Below are positions 21,611-35,500 of a stretch of 64,000 nt of DNA, one piece after another. The stretch is from positions 2,356,001 to 2,420,000 of the forward strand of contig NZ_CP016170.1 of NCBI RefSeq assembly GCF_001676705.1, read 5' to 3'. Position numbers and translations under genes: made by a program. Every line of letters starts with the position of its first letter. The stretch's first letter is position 1. Below the pieces are notes generated by a model, which saw only the letters and a program-made list of their open reading frames with translations, did not search any database and had not been told where the DNA came from. This DNA comes from Bordetella bronchialis. Lineage in GTDB: Bacteria > Pseudomonadota > Gammaproteobacteria > Burkholderiales > Burkholderiaceae_B.

Positions 21611-24600
21611 GCGACAGCCGGGATGTGGATCTGTTAAGGGCCCTGTTGGCCGAGGACGAGGGCGATACCGCGGGTCCCGCGGCCGCGCAGGGGGATGAAG
21701 GCGATCCGCTGCCACCTGCCCAAGCCGACGCGCAGGGCTGGACCCGGATGTCGCCCGCGCAGCGCCAGTTGTGGTTCCTGCATCGCTACGCGCCGTCTTC
21801 CACCGCCTACAACCTGCCGCGGGCCTTCCTGCTGCGCGGGCCGCTGGACGCCGATGCGCTGCGGCATGCCTTCGATGCCGTGGCGCGGCGGCACGCGATC
21901 CTGCGCACCCGCTTTGGCGAGGTCGACGGCGTGCCCATGCAGCGCGTCGACCCCGCCGGCCGCTGCGACTTCGCCAGGCATGATTTCTCCAGCCTGCCGG
22001 CCGCCGATCGGGATGCGCAACGCGATGCGTGCCTGGCCGCGCTGACGCAGCACCGCTTCGATCTGGAGGGCGGCTTTCCGCTGGTGGCCTGCCTGATCCG
22101 CCTGGACACGGAAACGCATGTGCTGGCCTGGTGCCTGCATCACATCGCCTCGGATGCCTGGTCCAATCCCGTCTTCGCGCGCGACCTGGCGCGTGCCTAT
22201 GCGGCGGCGCGCGATGGGCAGGAAGCCTTGCCCGGCTTGCGGCGCCAGTACGCCGATTACGCCGCATGGCAGGACGAGCGGGCGGCGCGCGGCGCCTGGT
22301 CCGACGCCGTCGACTATTGGGACCGCCACCTGGGCCGGGACGTCCCGGCGCTTGCGCTGCCCGCCGATCATGCGCGGCCGGCCGATATCGGCTTCGCCGG
22401 GGCCGCGCACTACTTCGACGTGCCGTCGGCCTTGTCGCGATCCTTGCGCGCGTATTGCGCGTCCGCGCGCTGCACCCCTTTCGTGGTGCTCTTCGCCGCC
22501 TGGCAGGTGCTGCTGGCGCGCTACGCCGGACAGCGGTGCTTCGCCATCGGCGTGCCCTCCGCCGGCCGCATGCTGCCGGCCTGCCAGGACATGGTGGGCT
22601 TCTTCGTGCAGACCCAGGTGTTCAAGGCGGATATCGATCCGTCGTCCACCCTGGAACAGGTGTGCCGCAAGGTACGCGACGATGCGCGCGCGGCGATGGA
22701 TCATGCGGACCTGCCGCTGGACCTGCTGCTGGAACGGCGCCAGCTTGCGCGCGATGGCGGGCCGCATCCGCTGTTCCAGGCGATGTTCGGCCTGCAGGCC
22801 ACCGACGGCGCGCCGGAGCTCGTGTTGAAGGATCTGGCGGCGACCCGCCTTCGCCTGCCCGAGCGCGCCGCGAAATTCGAGTTGTCGCTGGATTTCCTGC
22901 TGGACGAAGCGCGCTGGAACGATGCCTCCGGACAGGCGCTGCTCGCCCGCCTGGAGTACAACACCGCGCTGTTCGGCGAGACCACCGCGCGGCGCCTGGC
23001 GGCGCGTTTCCTGGTCGTGCTGGGCGAGATGGTCGAACGCCCGGCGCTGCGGGTCGACCATCTGGACATCGTGCTGCCCGAGGAAGCGGCCTTGCTGCGC
23101 CGCTGGAGCCAGGGCGGACCGGCGCTGACGCCCTTGCCGCCGGTGCATGTCGCGGTGGCGGAGCAGGCCCGGATCAGGCCCGGCGCGGTCGCGCTGGAGG
23201 CCGATGGCGCGGTGCTGACCTATGCCGACGTCGACGGACGGGCCAATGCGCTGGCGCATCGCCTGGCGGCGCTGGGCGCGGGGCCGGACGTGCCCGTGGC
23301 CATCATGCTGGAGCGCTCGGTGGAGATGGTCGTCGGCCTGCTCGCCATCCTGAAGGCCGGCGCGGCCTATGTGCCGCTGGATCCCGACTATCCCGTGGAC
23401 CGGCTTGCCTACATGCTGCAGGACTGCGGCAGCCGCCTGTTGCTGCGGCGCGGCGAGGCGCCGCGCGGATTGCGCGTGCCGCCCGGCATTACCGGGATCG
23501 ACCTGGCGCGCGAGGCGGCCGGCACGTGCCCGCGGGCGCCGGCCGTGCGCCTGCACGACGACAACCTGGCCTACATCATCTACACCTCCGGCTCGACGGG
23601 GCGGCCCAAGGGCGCGGGCAATCGCCACGGCAGCCTGGCTAATCGCATCGCGTGGATGCAGCGCGAGTACGGTTTGACCGCCGATGACGCGGTGCTGCAG
23701 AAGACGCCGTTCGGCTTCGATGTCTCGGTGTGGGAGTTCTTCTGGCCGCTGACGGCGGGCGCGCGGCTGGTCATGGCGGCGCCGGGCGAGCACCGCGATC
23801 CCGCGCGCCTGGCCGACCGCATCGCGCGCCATGGCGTCACGACGCTGCACTTCGTGCCTTCCATGCTGCAGGCTTTCCTGGCCGACGGCCAGGCCGGCCA
23901 GTGCCGTACGCTGCGCCGCGTCCTGTGCAGCGGCGAGGCCCTGCCGGGCGATGCGCGCGACACTGTGCGGCGCGAGATGCCCTGGGTCGCGCTGAACAAC
24001 CTGTACGGCCCCACCGAGGCGGCCATCGATGTGACGCACTGGACCTGCGGCGCATCGGATAACGGCGGTGTTCCCATCGGCCGTCCGATCGCCGGCCTGC
24101 GTACCTGGATACTGGATGCGTCGCTGAATCCGGTTCCGCCTGGCGTGCCGGGCGAGCTCTACCTGGGCGGCGCCGGCCTGGCGCGCGGCTATGCGGGGCG
24201 CGCGGGGCTGACCGCGGACCGCTTCGTCGCCGATCCGCATGGACCGCCGGGCGCGCGCCTGTATCGCACGGGCGACCTGGCGGCCTGGCGTGCCGACGGC
24301 CAGATCGTCTACCACGGCCGCACGGACCATCAAATCAAGATACGCGGCCTGCGCGTGGAGCTGGGCGAAGTGGAGGCCTGCCTGCTGATGCATCCCGACG
24401 TGGCGGCCGCCGTGGCGGTGGCGCACGCGGGCCACGCCGCGACCCGGCTGGTGGCCTACGTCACGCCGGCGGCGCGGCGCGCGCCGGACGTGGGGGCACT
24501 GCGCGAGGCGCTGGCGGCGCGGCTGCCGGACTACATGGTGCCGGCCGCCATCGTGGTGCTGCCCAGCCTGCCGCTGAATGCCAACGGCAAGCTCGACCGC

Positions 24601-27600
24601 AAGGCGCTGCCCGCGCCGGAATTCGCGGGCGCCGCCTCGTACGAGCCGCCGATGGGCGAACTCGAGACGCTGCTGGCGGCGGTATGGGGCCAGGTGCTGG
24701 GCGTGCCGCGCGTGGGTCGCCTGGACAACTTCTTCGAGCTGGGCGGCGACTCCATCCTGGGCCTGAAGGTCGTGGCCGGCCTGCGCAAGGCCGGCTGGTC
24801 CATCACGCCTCGGGATGTGATGGAACGCCAGACCGTCGCTGCCCTGGCGGCGATGGCGCATCCGCTGGCAAAGGTGGCGGGCACGCTGGCGGCGAGCGGC
24901 GAGGCCGCTTTGTCGCCCATCCAGCGGTGGTTCTTCGATACGCCCATGCCGGCGCGCGACCGCTGGAATCAATCCGTGCTGTTGCGGCCCACCGCAACGG
25001 TCGACCTGGCCGCCTTGCGTGTGGCGATGCAGGCGGTCATGCTGCATCACGACGCATTCCGCCTGCGCTACGTCCGCCAGGCCGACGGCGCCTGGGCGCA
25101 ACGCTATGCGGCGCAGGGCACGCCGCCGCCCGGACTGGAATGCGTGGACCTGTCCGGCGCCGCCGATGCGACGCGCGCGATCCATGATGCCGGCGAGCGG
25201 ATCCAGCAGGGCCTGGACCTGCGAGCCGGGCCGGTCACGCGGGCAGCGTGGCTGGACCTTGGTGGCGAGCGTGGCGGCCGCCTGCTGTGGGTGGCGCATC
25301 ACCTGGTCGTGGACGCCGTGTCCTGGCAGATACTGCTGGACGATCTGCACACCGCCTATGAACAGGCCCGTGGCGGGCAGCCGCCGAGACTGCCCGCCAC
25401 GGGCGCCAGCTACGGCGCCTGGACCGACGCCCTGGCGGCGTATCGCCAGCGCGCGGCGACGCGGGCACAGCGCGATATCTGGCGCGGGCTATGCGGGCCC
25501 GCCGAGCCGCCACTGCCCGCGCGCGATCCAAACGGTTGCAATACCGTGCGGACCGCGCGCACCGTCCAGGCGGTCCTGGACCGGGATGCAAGCGAAGCGC
25601 TGCTCGCGGCGGCGGCGCGCAGCCATCGCGCCCACGCGCACGAAGCCCTGCTGGCCGGCCTGGCGCTGGCCTTGTGCGAATGGACGGGCCGGGACAGCGT
25701 ACTGGTGGAAGTGGAAGGCCACGGCCGCGAGGACGTGGTGGCGGACCTGGACGTGACGCGCACGGTGGGGTGGTTCACCGCGCTCTATCCGGTGCGGCTG
25801 GCGCCGGGCGCGGGCGATGCGGCCGCCGCCCTCGCGGCGGTGAAGACCCAGCTGCGCGGCATCCCCGACAAGGGACTGGGCTATGGCGCCCTGCGCGCGG
25901 CAGGCATGCTGGACGGGGTCGCGGCGCCGCAGGTGACCTTCAACTATCTGGGCCGGCTGGACGGCACGCTGCGCGGCTGGACCTGGGCGGAGGAATCCGC
26001 CGGCTCGGACCGCGATCCGGACAGCCCGCGGCGGACCTGGCTGGATGTCGGGGTATCGGTGCGCGACGGCGCCCTGCATGTCGCCTGGACCTATAGCGCG
26101 GCGATATTCGACGATGCCAGCATCGAGACGCTGGCGGGGCGCTATCTGGCGCGCTTGCGCGATCTGGCGCGGGCCTGCGGGCAAGCGGCGGCGGGCGCCT
26201 TGCAGGCTTCCGACTTCCCGCTGGCGGGGCTGGATCAGGCGCAACTGGATGGCCTGGCGCTCGATGCCGCCAAGGTCGCGGATATCTATCCGCCGACGCC
26301 GCTGCAGCACGGCTTGTTGTTGCACACGCTGATGAAGCCGCGGTCCGGGATGTACCTGATGCAGGACCGTTATCGTTTCGCGCTGCGTATCGACGCGGAT
26401 GCGATGCTCGCGGCCTGGCGCCTGCTGGGCCGGCGCCACGAGGCCCTGCGCGCCGGTTTCGCCTGGCGTGGCGGCGCGGCCCCCATGCAGATCATTCATC
26501 ATGACGTCGGCGCGCCGGTGGAGGTCCTGGACTGGCGCGGCATGGAGGCCGCCGACGGCGCGGCCCGCATGCAGGCCACGCTGGCCGATGAATTGGCCGC
26601 GGGCTACGACATGAGCCGCGCGCCGCTGTGGCGGGTACGCTTGTTCCGCCTGGCCGACGCGGACCGGATGGTGTTGAGCTATCACCACATCCTGATGGAC
26701 GCATGGTGCCGCTCCCTGCTGCTGGCGGATTTCTTCCGGGCCTACAAGGCGTTCCGCGATGGCGACGCGCCGCGGCTGCCGGCGACGCGGCCCTATCGCG
26801 ATTTCATCGCCTGGCTCGCGCGCCGCGACAAGGAGGCCGCGCGCGGCTACTGGCGCCAGGTCCTGGCGGGGTATGCCGCGCTCACCCCCTTGCCGATGCC
26901 CGGCCCGGCGGGCGCCAGCGCATCGGTCGATGCCGTCGAAGCCGTGGACGCGGTGTTGCGGTTGACCGCCGACGACACGGCGGCCTTGCAGAAAGCGGCG
27001 CAGCGCGCGCAACTGACGCTCAATACCTACGTGCAGGGCGCCTGGGCGCTGCTTCTGGCGCGCTGCGCCGGGGTAGAGGATGTGCTGTTCGGCGTCACGG
27101 TCGCCGGCCGTCCGGCGGACCTGGACGGGGTGCACGATACCGTCGGCCTGTTCATCAACACGCTGCCGCTGCGGGTGGCGGTGCCGTCCGGTGCGCGCGC
27201 CGCCGCCTGGCTGCGCGACGTACAGGCCGCCAATGCGGCCATGCGGGAGCACGAACACCTGTCCTTGCCCGAAATCCAGTCGCTGGCGGCGGACCTGCCG
27301 CGCGGCACGAACCTGTTCGACACGCTGTTCGTCTTCGAGAACGCGCCGCTGGATAGCGCGATGCTGGCCGATGCCGAGCAGCTGGGCTTGTCCGCCGATG
27401 GGGCGCGCACGCACACGAATTACGCATTGACGGCGGTGGCCAAGCCCGGCGCGCGGCTGGGCCTGCAGATCACCTACGATCCCGGGCGCTACGGGGCCGC
27501 CGCCATGCAGCGGCTGTTGCAGTGCTGGGGGCACATCGCGCTGGATCTGGCCATGCGGCCCGACGCGGTCCTGGGCGATATCGCCTTGCTGCCCGCCGCG

Positions 27601-29538
27601 GAGTCGCGACGCCTGCTGGCCCTGGGGCAAGGGGCGGAGCCGGCATCGCCGCTGGACGCCGGCTATGCGCCGTTGTTCGAGCAGGCCGCCCGGCATTACC
27701 CCGAGCGCATCGCCGTTCGCGCACCCGATGCCTGCCTGAGCTACGACGCGCTGAACCGCCGCGCCGACCGCCATGCCCAGGTGCTGGCGGCGCATGGCGT
27801 CGGCCGCGACCAGGTGGTCGCCATCCTGGCCGAGCGCGGCGCCGGGATGCTCGCCAGCGTGCTGGCCGCGTTCAAACTGAACGCGGCCTATCTTGGCCTG
27901 GACCCGTCGTTGCCGCCGCGCCGTATCGCCCAAGTGCTGGAGCTGGCGGGCGTGCGCGTGCTGGCGGTATCGGCCCAGGCGGCCGCCATGCTGGGCGACG
28001 CCGGGCTGGCGATGCTGCCCGCGTCGATACGGATCGTGCATGAAGAAGCGTTCGAGCGTGAGGAAGCCGGCGCCCATACGGGCCGGGCGCGCGCCGCGCC
28101 GCATCCGGATCAGGCGGCGTACGTGATCTTTACCTCCGGATCGACGGGCGAGCCCAAGGGCGTGGTGGTGACCTCGCGCGGCATGCTCAACAACCAGTTG
28201 AGCAAGGTGCCGTATCTGGGGCTGGGCCCCGAGGACGTCATCGCGCAAACCGCCTCGCAGAGTTTCGATATCTCCGTCTGGCAGCTGCTGGCGGGCCTGC
28301 TGTGCGGCGCCTGCGTGCGCATCGTTCCCGATGCCGTGGCCCGGGACCCGGCCGCGCTGCTGCGCCAGGTGCGGGAAGACGGCATAACGGTGCTGGAGTG
28401 CGTGCCGACGCTGATCCAGGGCATGTTGCTGCAGGATCCGGTGGACCTGCCCCGGCTGCGCTGGCTGCTGCCCACGGGAGAGGCCACGCCGATGGCGCTG
28501 GCCCGCGCGTGGCAGCAGCGCTATCCGGGCATCGCCCTGGTCAACGCCTATGGCCCGGCCGAATGCGCGGACGACGTCGCGCTATACCGCATGCCGGCCG
28601 TCGCGGACGATGCCGGCGCGGGATCGGTGCTGGCCATCGGCAGCCCCACCGACCACACACGGCTGTACGTGGTCGACGATTCCCTGTCGCCGCTGCCGGC
28701 CGGCGTGGTGGGCGAGCTGTGCGTGGCGGGCGTCGGCGTGGGACGCGGGTATCTGCATCGCGCGGCGGCCACGGCGGAACGCTACGTGGCCGATCCGCTG
28801 GCCGCGGTGCCCGGGGCGCGCATGTACCGCACGGGCGATCTGGCGCGCTTTCGCGAAGACGGTGTCCTGGAGTACGCGGGACGCGCGGACCACCAGGTCA
28901 AGGTGCACGGCTTCCGTATCGAGCTGGGCGAGATCGATGCGCAGCTGGCCCGGCTGCCGTCGGTGCGCCAGGCGGTGGTGGCGGCCCGGGACGACGGCCA
29001 GGGCGGGCGCCGCCTGGTCGCCTATGTGGTTGCGCGCGAGCCCGGCGCGACCGCGACGCAGTCGGCGCGGGATCGCTGGCTGGGCGATCTGCGCGCGAGC
29101 CTGGCCCTGGCCCTGCCGGCCTACATGGTGCCCGGCCTGTGGATGGCGCTCGATGCGCTTCCGCTCAGCGCCAACGGCAAGATCGACCGCAAGGCGCTGC
29201 CCGCGCCGGCGCCCCGCGACACAGGTGGCGGCCACGTGGAGCCGGCCGGCGAGCAGGAACGGCGCGTGGCGGAGATCTGGTCGCAAGTGCTGGGCGTACC
29301 CCGGGTGGGACGGCACGACAGCTTTTTCGAGCTGGGCGGACATTCGCTGATGGTGATGCAGGTGGTCGCGCGCATCCAGCGCGAACTGCATGTGGACGTA
29401 CCGCTGACGGCCTTGTTCGAGGCGCAAACCCTGGCGGCCTTCGCCGCGCGGGTGGATGGGGCGTCGGCGGCCGCCGCCGACCATGACCAGGCGCTGCGGC
29501 GCATGGACGACTTCCTGGATACGCTGGAGGCGATGTAA
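21607..29538 (+). CDS. NRPS3: C-A(Ser)-T-E-C-A(Dab)-T
   Basis: A 2643-residue dimodule. C1 (~45-480) is LCL-like with HHIASDA at ~178. A1 (~510-1010) has pocket D-V-W-H-L-S-L-I-D, the Ser code. T1 has GGDSI at ~1047. The E domain (~1095-1545; HHLVVDA at ~1232, [11 protein letters not shown]) makes D-Ser. C2 (~1555-1990; [17 protein letters not shown]) is DCL-like, as expected after E. A2 (~2010-2530) has D-I-W-E-L-T-A-D-D, the pattern assigned to 2,4-diaminobutyrate, agreeing with the Dab aminotransferase in the cluster. T2 has GGHSL at ~2577. All three condensation-type active sites end DA instead of DG, unlike the other NRPSs here. It overlaps both neighbouring genes (ATGA and TAATG). Confidence 0.95.
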   Translation: MSDSRDVDLLRALLAEDEGDTAGPAAAQGDEGDPLPPAQADAQGWTRMSPAQRQLWFLHRYAPSSTAYNLPRAFLLRGPLDADALRHAFDAVARRHAILRTRFGEVDGVPMQRVDPAGRCDFARHDFSSLPAADRDAQRDACLAALTQHRFDLEGGFPLVACLIRLDTETHVLAWCLHHIASDAWSNPVFARDLARAYAAARDGQEALPGLRRQYADYAAWQDERAARGAWSDAVDYWDRHLGRDVPALALPADHARPADIGFAGAAHYFDVPSALSRSLRAYCASARCTPFVVLFAAWQVLLARYAGQRCFAIGVPSAGRMLPACQDMVGFFVQTQVFKADIDPSSTLEQVCRKVRDDARAAMDHADLPLDLLLERRQLARDGGPHPLFQAMFGLQATDGAPELVLKDLAATRLRLPERAAKFELSLDFLLDEARWNDASGQALLARLEYNTALFGETTARRLAARFLVVLGEMVERPALRVDHLDIVLPEEAALLRRWSQGGPALTPLPPVHVAVAEQARIRPGAVALEADGAVLTYADVDGRANALAHRLAALGAGPDVPVAIMLERSVEMVVGLLAILKAGAAYVPLDPDYPVDRLAYMLQDCGSRLLLRRGEAPRGLRVPPGITGIDLAREAAGTCPRAPAVRLHDDNLAYIIYTSGSTGRPKGAGNRHGSLANRIAWMQREYGLTADDAVLQKTPFGFDVSVWEFFWPLTAGARLVMAAPGEHRDPARLADRIARHGVTTLHFVPSMLQAFLADGQAGQCRTLRRVLCSGEALPGDARDTVRREMPWVALNNLYGPTEAAIDVTHWTCGASDNGGVPIGRPIAGLRTWILDASLNPVPPGVPGELYLGGAGLARGYAGRAGLTADRFVADPHGPPGARLYRTGDLAAWRADGQIVYHGRTDHQIKIRGLRVELGEVEACLLMHPDVAAAVAVAHAGHAATRLVAYVTPAARRAPDVGALREALAARLPDYMVPAAIVVLPSLPLNANGKLDRKALPAPEFAGAASYEPPMGELETLLAAVWGQVLGVPRVGRLDNFFELGGDSILGLKVVAGLRKAGWSITPRDVMERQTVAALAAMAHPLAKVAGTLAASGEAALSPIQRWFFDTPMPARDRWNQSVLLRPTATVDLAALRVAMQAVMLHHDAFRLRYVRQADGAWAQRYAAQGTPPPGLECVDLSGAADATRAIHDAGERIQQGLDLRAGPVTRAAWLDLGGERGGRLLWVAHHLVVDAVSWQILLDDLHTAYEQARGGQPPRLPATGASYGAWTDALAAYRQRAATRAQRDIWRGLCGPAEPPLPARDPNGCNTVRTARTVQAVLDRDASEALLAAAARSHRAHAHEALLAGLALALCEWTGRDSVLVEVEGHGREDVVADLDVTRTVGWFTALYPVRLAPGAGDAAAALAAVKTQLRGIPDKGLGYGALRAAGMLDGVAAPQVTFNYLGRLDGTLRGWTWAEESAGSDRDPDSPRRTWLDVGVSVRDGALHVAWTYSAAIFDDASIETLAGRYLARLRDLARACGQAAAGALQASDFPLAGLDQAQLDGLALDAAKVADIYPPTPLQHGLLLHTLMKPRSGMYLMQDRYRFALRIDADAMLAAWRLLGRRHEALRAGFAWRGGAAPMQIIHHDVGAPVEVLDWRGMEAADGAARMQATLADELAAGYDMSRAPLWRVRLFRLADADRMVLSYHHILMDAWCRSLLLADFFRAYKAFRDGDAPRLPATRPYRDFIAWLARRDKEAARGYWRQVLAGYAALTPLPMPGPAGASASVDAVEAVDAVLRLTADDTAALQKAAQRAQLTLNTYVQGAWALLLARCAGVEDVLFGVTVAGRPADLDGVHDTVGLFINTLPLRVAVPSGARAAAWLRDVQAANAAMREHEHLSLPEIQSLAADLPRGTNLFDTLFVFENAPLDSAMLADAEQLGLSADGARTHTNYALTAVAKPGARLGLQITYDPGRYGAAAMQRLLQCWGHIALDLAMRPDAVLGDIALLPAAESRRLLALGQGAEPASPLDAGYAPLFEQAARHYPERIAVRAPDACLSYDALNRRADRHAQVLAAHGVGRDQVVAILAERGAGMLASVLAAFKLNAAYLGLDPSLPPRRIAQVLELAGVRVLAVSAQAAAMLGDAGLAMLPASIRIVHEEAFEREEAGAHTGRARAAPHPDQAAYVIFTSGSTGEPKGVVVTSRGMLNNQLSKVPYLGLGPEDVIAQTASQSFDISVWQLLAGLLCGACVRIVPDAVARDPAALLRQVREDGITVLECVPTLIQGMLLQDPVDLPRLRWLLPTGEATPMALARAWQQRYPGIALVNAYGPAECADDVALYRMPAVADDAGAGSVLAIGSPTDHTRLYVVDDSLSPLPAGVVGELCVAGVGVGRGYLHRAAATAERYVADPLAAVPGARMYRTGDLARFREDGVLEYAGRADHQVKVHGFRIELGEIDAQLARLPSVRQAVVAARDDGQGGRRLVAYVVAREPGATATQSARDRWLGDLRASLALALPAYMVPGLWMALDALPLSANGKIDRKALPAPAPRDTGGGHVEPAGEQERRVAEIWSQVLGVPRVGRHDSFFELGGHSLMVMQVVARIQRELHVDVPLTALFEAQTLAAFAARVDGASAAAADHDQALRRMDDFLDTLEAM

Positions 29539-32500
29539 TGGACCAGACCCTGGCGCGTCGCGTCGCCGCCAAGTTCATGGCGCTGGCGCCGGCGCAGCGC
29601 CGCGTGGCCTACAGGCAGATGCGGGACTCCGGCATGGAACCGGCGCAACTGCCTATCCTGCCTCGCGACCGGGCGGCGGCAATGTCGCATGCGCAGCGCC
29701 GGCTATGGTTCCTGTGGCGCATGGATCCCGCAGACGCCACCTATCATCTGCCGGGCGCCCTAAGGCTGAAGGGCGCGGTGGACGCAGGCGCTGTGCGAGC
29801 CGCCCTGGAAGCGGTACGCGCGCGGCATGCCGCTTTGCGCACCCGATTCGTGGCCGACGAGGCCGGCCTGGCGGCGCCGGTGGTGGACGATGACGCGTCC
29901 CTCGTGCTGGCCCGCGAGGATCTGCGCGCCGGCGGCGGCGCGGACGATTCCGCCGCGGACCGCGAACAGCGCGCCGCTGCATTGGCACGGGACTGGCTGG
30001 CCCGTCCCTTCGACCTGACGGCCGGGCCGCTGTTGCGCGCGGGCCTGATCCAGCTGGCGGATGACGAGTATCTGCTGGTCATCGCGATGCACCACATCGT
30101 GTCGGATGGCTGGTCCGTGCGGCTGGCGCTGGAGGACTTCGCCGCCGCGTACGCGGCCTTGCATGCGGGCGGCACGGCGCGGCTGCAGGCTCCGCCGGCC
30201 ATCGCCTACACGGACTACGCCGCCTGGCAGGCCGAGCTGCTGGACGCGGGGGAGCAGAAGCGCCAGCTGCTGTATTGGCGCGAGTATCTGGGCGACGAGC
30301 AAGCGGAGTTGCACCTGCCCTGCGATTTGGCACCGTCGCCAGGCCCGCGCGTGGCCGCGCATGTGGCCGCCGAGCTGGACGCCGACATCGTGACGTCCTT
30401 GCGGACGCTGGCCCGCGCACGCGGCGATACGATGTTCATGCTATTGCTGGCGGGCTTCCAGGCCTTGCTGTACCGGCATACCGGACAGGAGGATATCCGC
30501 ATCGGCGTGCCGGCAGCGGGCCGGCATCGCGCGGAAACGCAGGATGTCGTCGGCTTGTTCGTCAACACGCAGGTGCTGCGTGCGCAAGCGCGGGCGACGA
30601 CCACGTTCGAGGATCTCGCCAGCGCGGCACGTGCCTCGGTACTGGGCGCGCAGGCCCATCCCGATCTTCCTTTCGATATCCTGGTCGATGCGCTGCGTCC
30701 CGAACGGGGTGTGGATCGCAACCCGCTGTTCCAGGTGCTTTTCAATCATCAGCCATCGACTGGTGCGGAAACGCTGGCGCTGCCGGGCCTGTCCTGCCGG
30801 GGCTATCCCTTGGGCGTGGCGGCGCTTCCGGTCGACCTGCAATGCGATACGGCCGACTATGCGGACGGCCGCGTCGGCTTCACGCTGCGCTACGCGCGGG
30901 ATCGCTACCATGCCGCCACGATGCGGCGGCTGGCCGACCATTATGTCGCGCTGCTAAGGACGCTGGCGCGGTCGCCGGAAACCCGCGTGGTGGATGCGCC
31001 ACTGCTCGCACCGCAGGAGATACAGACGCTGCGCACGTGGAGCGTCGGGCAGGACTTGGCCCCGGCGATGCGGGCGTGGCGGGAGTCGCCGGTCCATGCG
31101 GTGATAGCCGAGCAAGCGGCGCGCACGCCGGAGGCAGTCGCGGTGGTCATGGCGTCCGACGATTCGGCGGCTTCATTGACGCTGACTTATGTCGAACTGG
31201 AGCTTCAGTCCAACCGGCTGGCGCATCGGCTGCTGTCCTTGGGGGCTGGTCCGGAACGGTGCGTGGCCATCGCGGCGCAGCGCCATCCCTCGCTGGTCGT
31301 GAGTCTGCTGGCCGTGCTGAAGACGGGCGCGGCCTATGTGCCGCTGGATCCGGAGTATCCGGACGGGCGGCTGTCGAGCATGATCGAGGACAGCGCTCCG
31401 GCCTTGGTGCTGACGCAGTCGTGGCTGGCGCGACGGGTTCATGGCTGGATGCCGCAGCGGGATGACGCCGCCGATGCGCCTGTGCTGGAAGTCGACACGC
31501 TGGACCTGTCGGCCGAACCATCGCACGCCCCCGACATCGCGATCCATCCTGAGCAGGCCTGCTACGCGATCTACACCTCCGGATCGACGGGCAAGCCCAA
31601 GGGCGCGACCAACCGCCACGTCGGGCTGGGCAACCGGCTGGCATGGATGCAGCAGGCGTTTGGCCTGGGGCCGCGGGACACGGTGTTGCAGAAGACACCG
31701 TTCAGCTTCGACGTGTCGGTATGGGAGTTCTTCTGGCCCTTGATGGTGGGCGCGCGGCTGGCGCTGGCTGGCGTGGGCGAACATCGGGACGCAGAACGGC
31801 TGCTGGCGCGCATCGTGGAGCATGGCGTGAGCACGCTGCATTTCGTGCCCTCGATGCTGCATGCCTTCGTGGCGTACTGCGAGGCGCAGGCAGATGCACC
31901 GGCGCCCATTTCGTCGGCAGCCCTTACACCGGCACCCTCTTCATCGGCAGCACTTACATCGACACCCCTTACATCAGCAGCCCCTAAATCAACAGCCCCT
32001 ACATCAACAGCCCCTACATCAATAGCCCTTACACCGGCACCACTTACACCGGCACCGCTGCTATCTTCCGCCCGCAGAGTGCTGCGCCAGGTCTTCTGCA
32101 GCGGCGAGGCCCTGCCCGCGGAGCTGTGCGAGCGATTCCAGGCGCTGTTCCCCGGCGTAGCGCTGCACAACCTGTACGGCCCCACGGAAGCGGCCATCGA
32201 CGTCACGCACTGGAATTGCGCGCGGCCCAGCCCGGCGGGCGTGCCGATCGGCCGTCCGATCGCGGGCCTGCGCACGCACGTGCTGGATGCGCACTTGAAC
32301 GAAGTGCCGCCCGGCGTGGCCGGAGAGCTGTACCTGGGGGGCATCGGCCTGGGGCGGGGCTACCTGGACCGCCCGGGCCTGAGCGCCGAACGCTTCGTCG
32401 CCGACCCTTTTGGCAGCGGCGAGCGGCTGTATCGCACGGGCGATCTGGCACGCTGGAATCACGAAGGCCAGCTGGAATACCTGGGCCGCCTGGATCACCA

Positions 32501-35500
32501 GGTCAAGCTGCGCGGCCAGCGCATCGAGCTGGGCGAGATCGAAGCGCAGCTGCTGGCGCAAGCGGGGGTGAAGCAGGCCGTGGTGCTGGCGCAGGCGGGG
32601 CCTGCGCCGTTCGAAGGACAGGCAAGGCATGGCAGCGCGCCGCGTACCGCGACCGGGCCGGGACCGCAATCCCACGGGCCTGCGCGGGCTGGCGCGCACG
32701 CTCCGGCGATGGCGTCCGACTCGACATCCGCCATCCTGGCATCGGCGCCCGTCGCATCCGCCACCGCGTCCCTGCGGCTGGTCGCCTACGTGACGCCAGC
32801 CACGCTGGACATCGCCACGCTGCGGCAGGCGCTGGAACGCACGCTACCCGCCTACATGGTGCCGTCCGCCTTCGTGACCCTGGATGCCTTGCCGATCACG
32901 GCCAATGGCAAGCTGGACCGCAAGGCGCTGCCGCAAGCCGAGTTCGCCGCCACGGGTGACTATGAGGCGCCACAAGGCCCCGCCGAAGAAGCCCTGGCGG
33001 CGATCTGGCAGGAGATCCTGGGCGTGCCACGCGTAGGGCGGCACGACAACTTCTTCGAGGTGGGCGGCGATTCCATCCTGAGCCTGCGGATCGTGGCCAG
33101 GCTGCGGCAGGCCGGCTGGCGGATCAGTCCGCGCCAGGTGTTCGAGCGTCAAAGCGTGGCGGCCTTGGCGCAGGTGGCGGTCCGCGTGGCGGGTGACGCG
33201 GTAACGAGCGGGGCAGTAAGCAGGGCCTTGAACCGGATCCCAGGCGGGACTACAGGCGGGGCGGCGAGCGGCATCGACAGCAGGACCGCAGTCGGGATCG
33301 CGGACGGGGTCAAACACGGGGTCAAACACGGGGTCACACACGGGATCACAGACGGGAGCGCAGACGGGATCGCGGGCGCGCAGGCGGTTGCGGTTGCGGT
33401 TGCGGTTGCGGACGAGGCACTGCCGGGCACCAACGTGCCTTTACTGCCCATCCAAGCACAGTTCCTGTCGCAGCCGCTGCCCAGCCACCATCACTGGAAC
33501 CAGGCGGTGCTGCTGCGCAGCCAGACGGAGATCGACCTTGGCGCCCTGCATGGCGCGCTCTCGGCGGTGGTGGCGCATCACGATGCGCTGCGGCTGAGCT
33601 TTCGCCGCGGCGAAGACGGCCAGTGGGTGTCCGCCTATGCGGACGAGGCCGCGCGCGACGCATCCGCCGCGGTGTGGGACGTGTCCGCGGTCGACCGCGA
33701 GGACATCGAAGCGCATTGCGCACGGGCCCAGGCCAGCCTGGACATTACAGACGGGCCGTTGCTGCGGGCCGTGCGGATGCGGGTGGCCGATGGCAGCTGG
33801 CGCCTGCTGCTGGTAATCCATCACCTGGCGGTGGACGGCGTGTCCTGGCGCATCCTGCTGGAGGACCTTGGGCGGGCGTACGAAGCGCTGAGAAGGCAAG
33901 CGGCGCCCAAATTGCCGGCGCGCACGGCCAGCTATGGCGCATGGGCGCGGCACCTGCATGAGCAGGCGGAGGTCCATGCCGATGAAGCCCGGTATTGGAT
34001 GGACTTGCCGGCCGGCGATGCGCCCATGCCGGACCAGCCGGGCGCCAGTGCGCGCGTGCGCGACCAGCGTCATGTCGAGGTCGGCCTGACCCGCGCGCAA
34101 ACCCAGGCGCTGCTGCGGCAAGCGCCGGCGGCCTACCGCACGCAGGTCAATGACCTGCTGCTGGCCTCGCTCGCGCTGGCGCTGCGGCAATGGCGCGGGT
34201 TGGGCCGGGTGCGCATCGATCTGGAAGGCCACGGCCGGCAGGTGGCCGCGCTCGATATGGACGTCAGCCGCACGGTGGGATGGTTCACCGCGATCCACCC
34301 CGTGGTGCTGGAGACGGACGACGATCCGGCGCTTGCGATCCGCCGCACCAAGGAGCGGCTGCGGGCGGTGCCGCGCCACGGCATGGGCTACGGCGTGCTC
34401 GGTCGCTGGGGCGACGCCAAGGTGCGCCAGGCGCTGGCATCGGCGCCGCGCGGCTTCATCCTGTTCAACTACCTGGGCCAGTTCGATGCGGGTGTGGGTG
34501 GGGAGGGCGATTGGCGCATCGCGGGCGAGGACGTGGGACCGGGCCAGCTTGCCGAGGCGCCGCTGTCGCACGCGCTGACGATCAACGGCCGGGTCTACGA
34601 CGGGCAGCTCTCGCTGTCGGTGGGCTATAGCGGCCAACAGTGGCGCGAGGACAGCATGCGGGAGCTGGCCGCGTGCTGGACGCAAGCGCTGGCGACGGTG
34701 ATCGCGCACTGCACCAGCGGCGTGCAAGGGGTGACGCCGTCGGACTTCCCGCTGGCGGGGCTGACGCAGGCGGAGCTCGATGCCTTGCCGATCGGCTTGC
34801 CGGCCAGCCAATGGCAGGACATCTATCCGGTCACGCCGATGCAGGCGGGGATGTTGTTCCACTCGATGTATGAAAAGGACATCGAAGGCGCGGCTCGCCG
34901 CTCGGCGTCCGAGGCGGAATCGACTGCGCTGCCATATGTCGAGACCCAACCCTACATCAACCAATTGCGTGTGGATGTCCGCGGCCTGGACGGTGCCCGC
35001 TTCCAGGCGGCATGGGAGTCGGCCGTGGCGCGGCACGAGGTGCTGCGTACGGGCTTTCTCGCCCGTCCGGGCGCTGCCCTGCAATGGGTGGCGCGACAGG
35101 TGCGCCTGCCTTTCGAGCGGGCGCAGGTGCACGGCGATGACCGCGCCGTTGCCAAGCGGCTGGACGAACTTGCCGCGCGGCAGCGCGCGCCTGGCTTCGA
35201 TCTGTCCTGCCCGCCCTTGATGCGCTGCATGCTGGTGCGGGTCAACGACGACTACGATCATTTCATCTGGACGCACCATCACCTGCTGCTGGACGGCTGG
35301 AGTACGTCGCAGTTGCTGGGCGAGGTCCTGAGCGACTACGCCGGCAAGCCGGTGGCGCGACCTACAGGACGTTATCGGGATTACCTGCACTGGCTATCGG
35401 GCCGCGACGAAGCGGCAACGCGCCATTATTGGATCGAACAGCTGCGAGAGCTGGAAGCGCCCACGTTGTTGGCGCGGAGCATTGCGCTGGCAGATATTGC

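Noticed and set aside
31905..32054. Possible CRISPR-like array from regularly repeated 15-bp units
   Set aside because: Units are contiguous, have no spacers, stay in the NRPS reading frame and encode a pentapeptide repeat.
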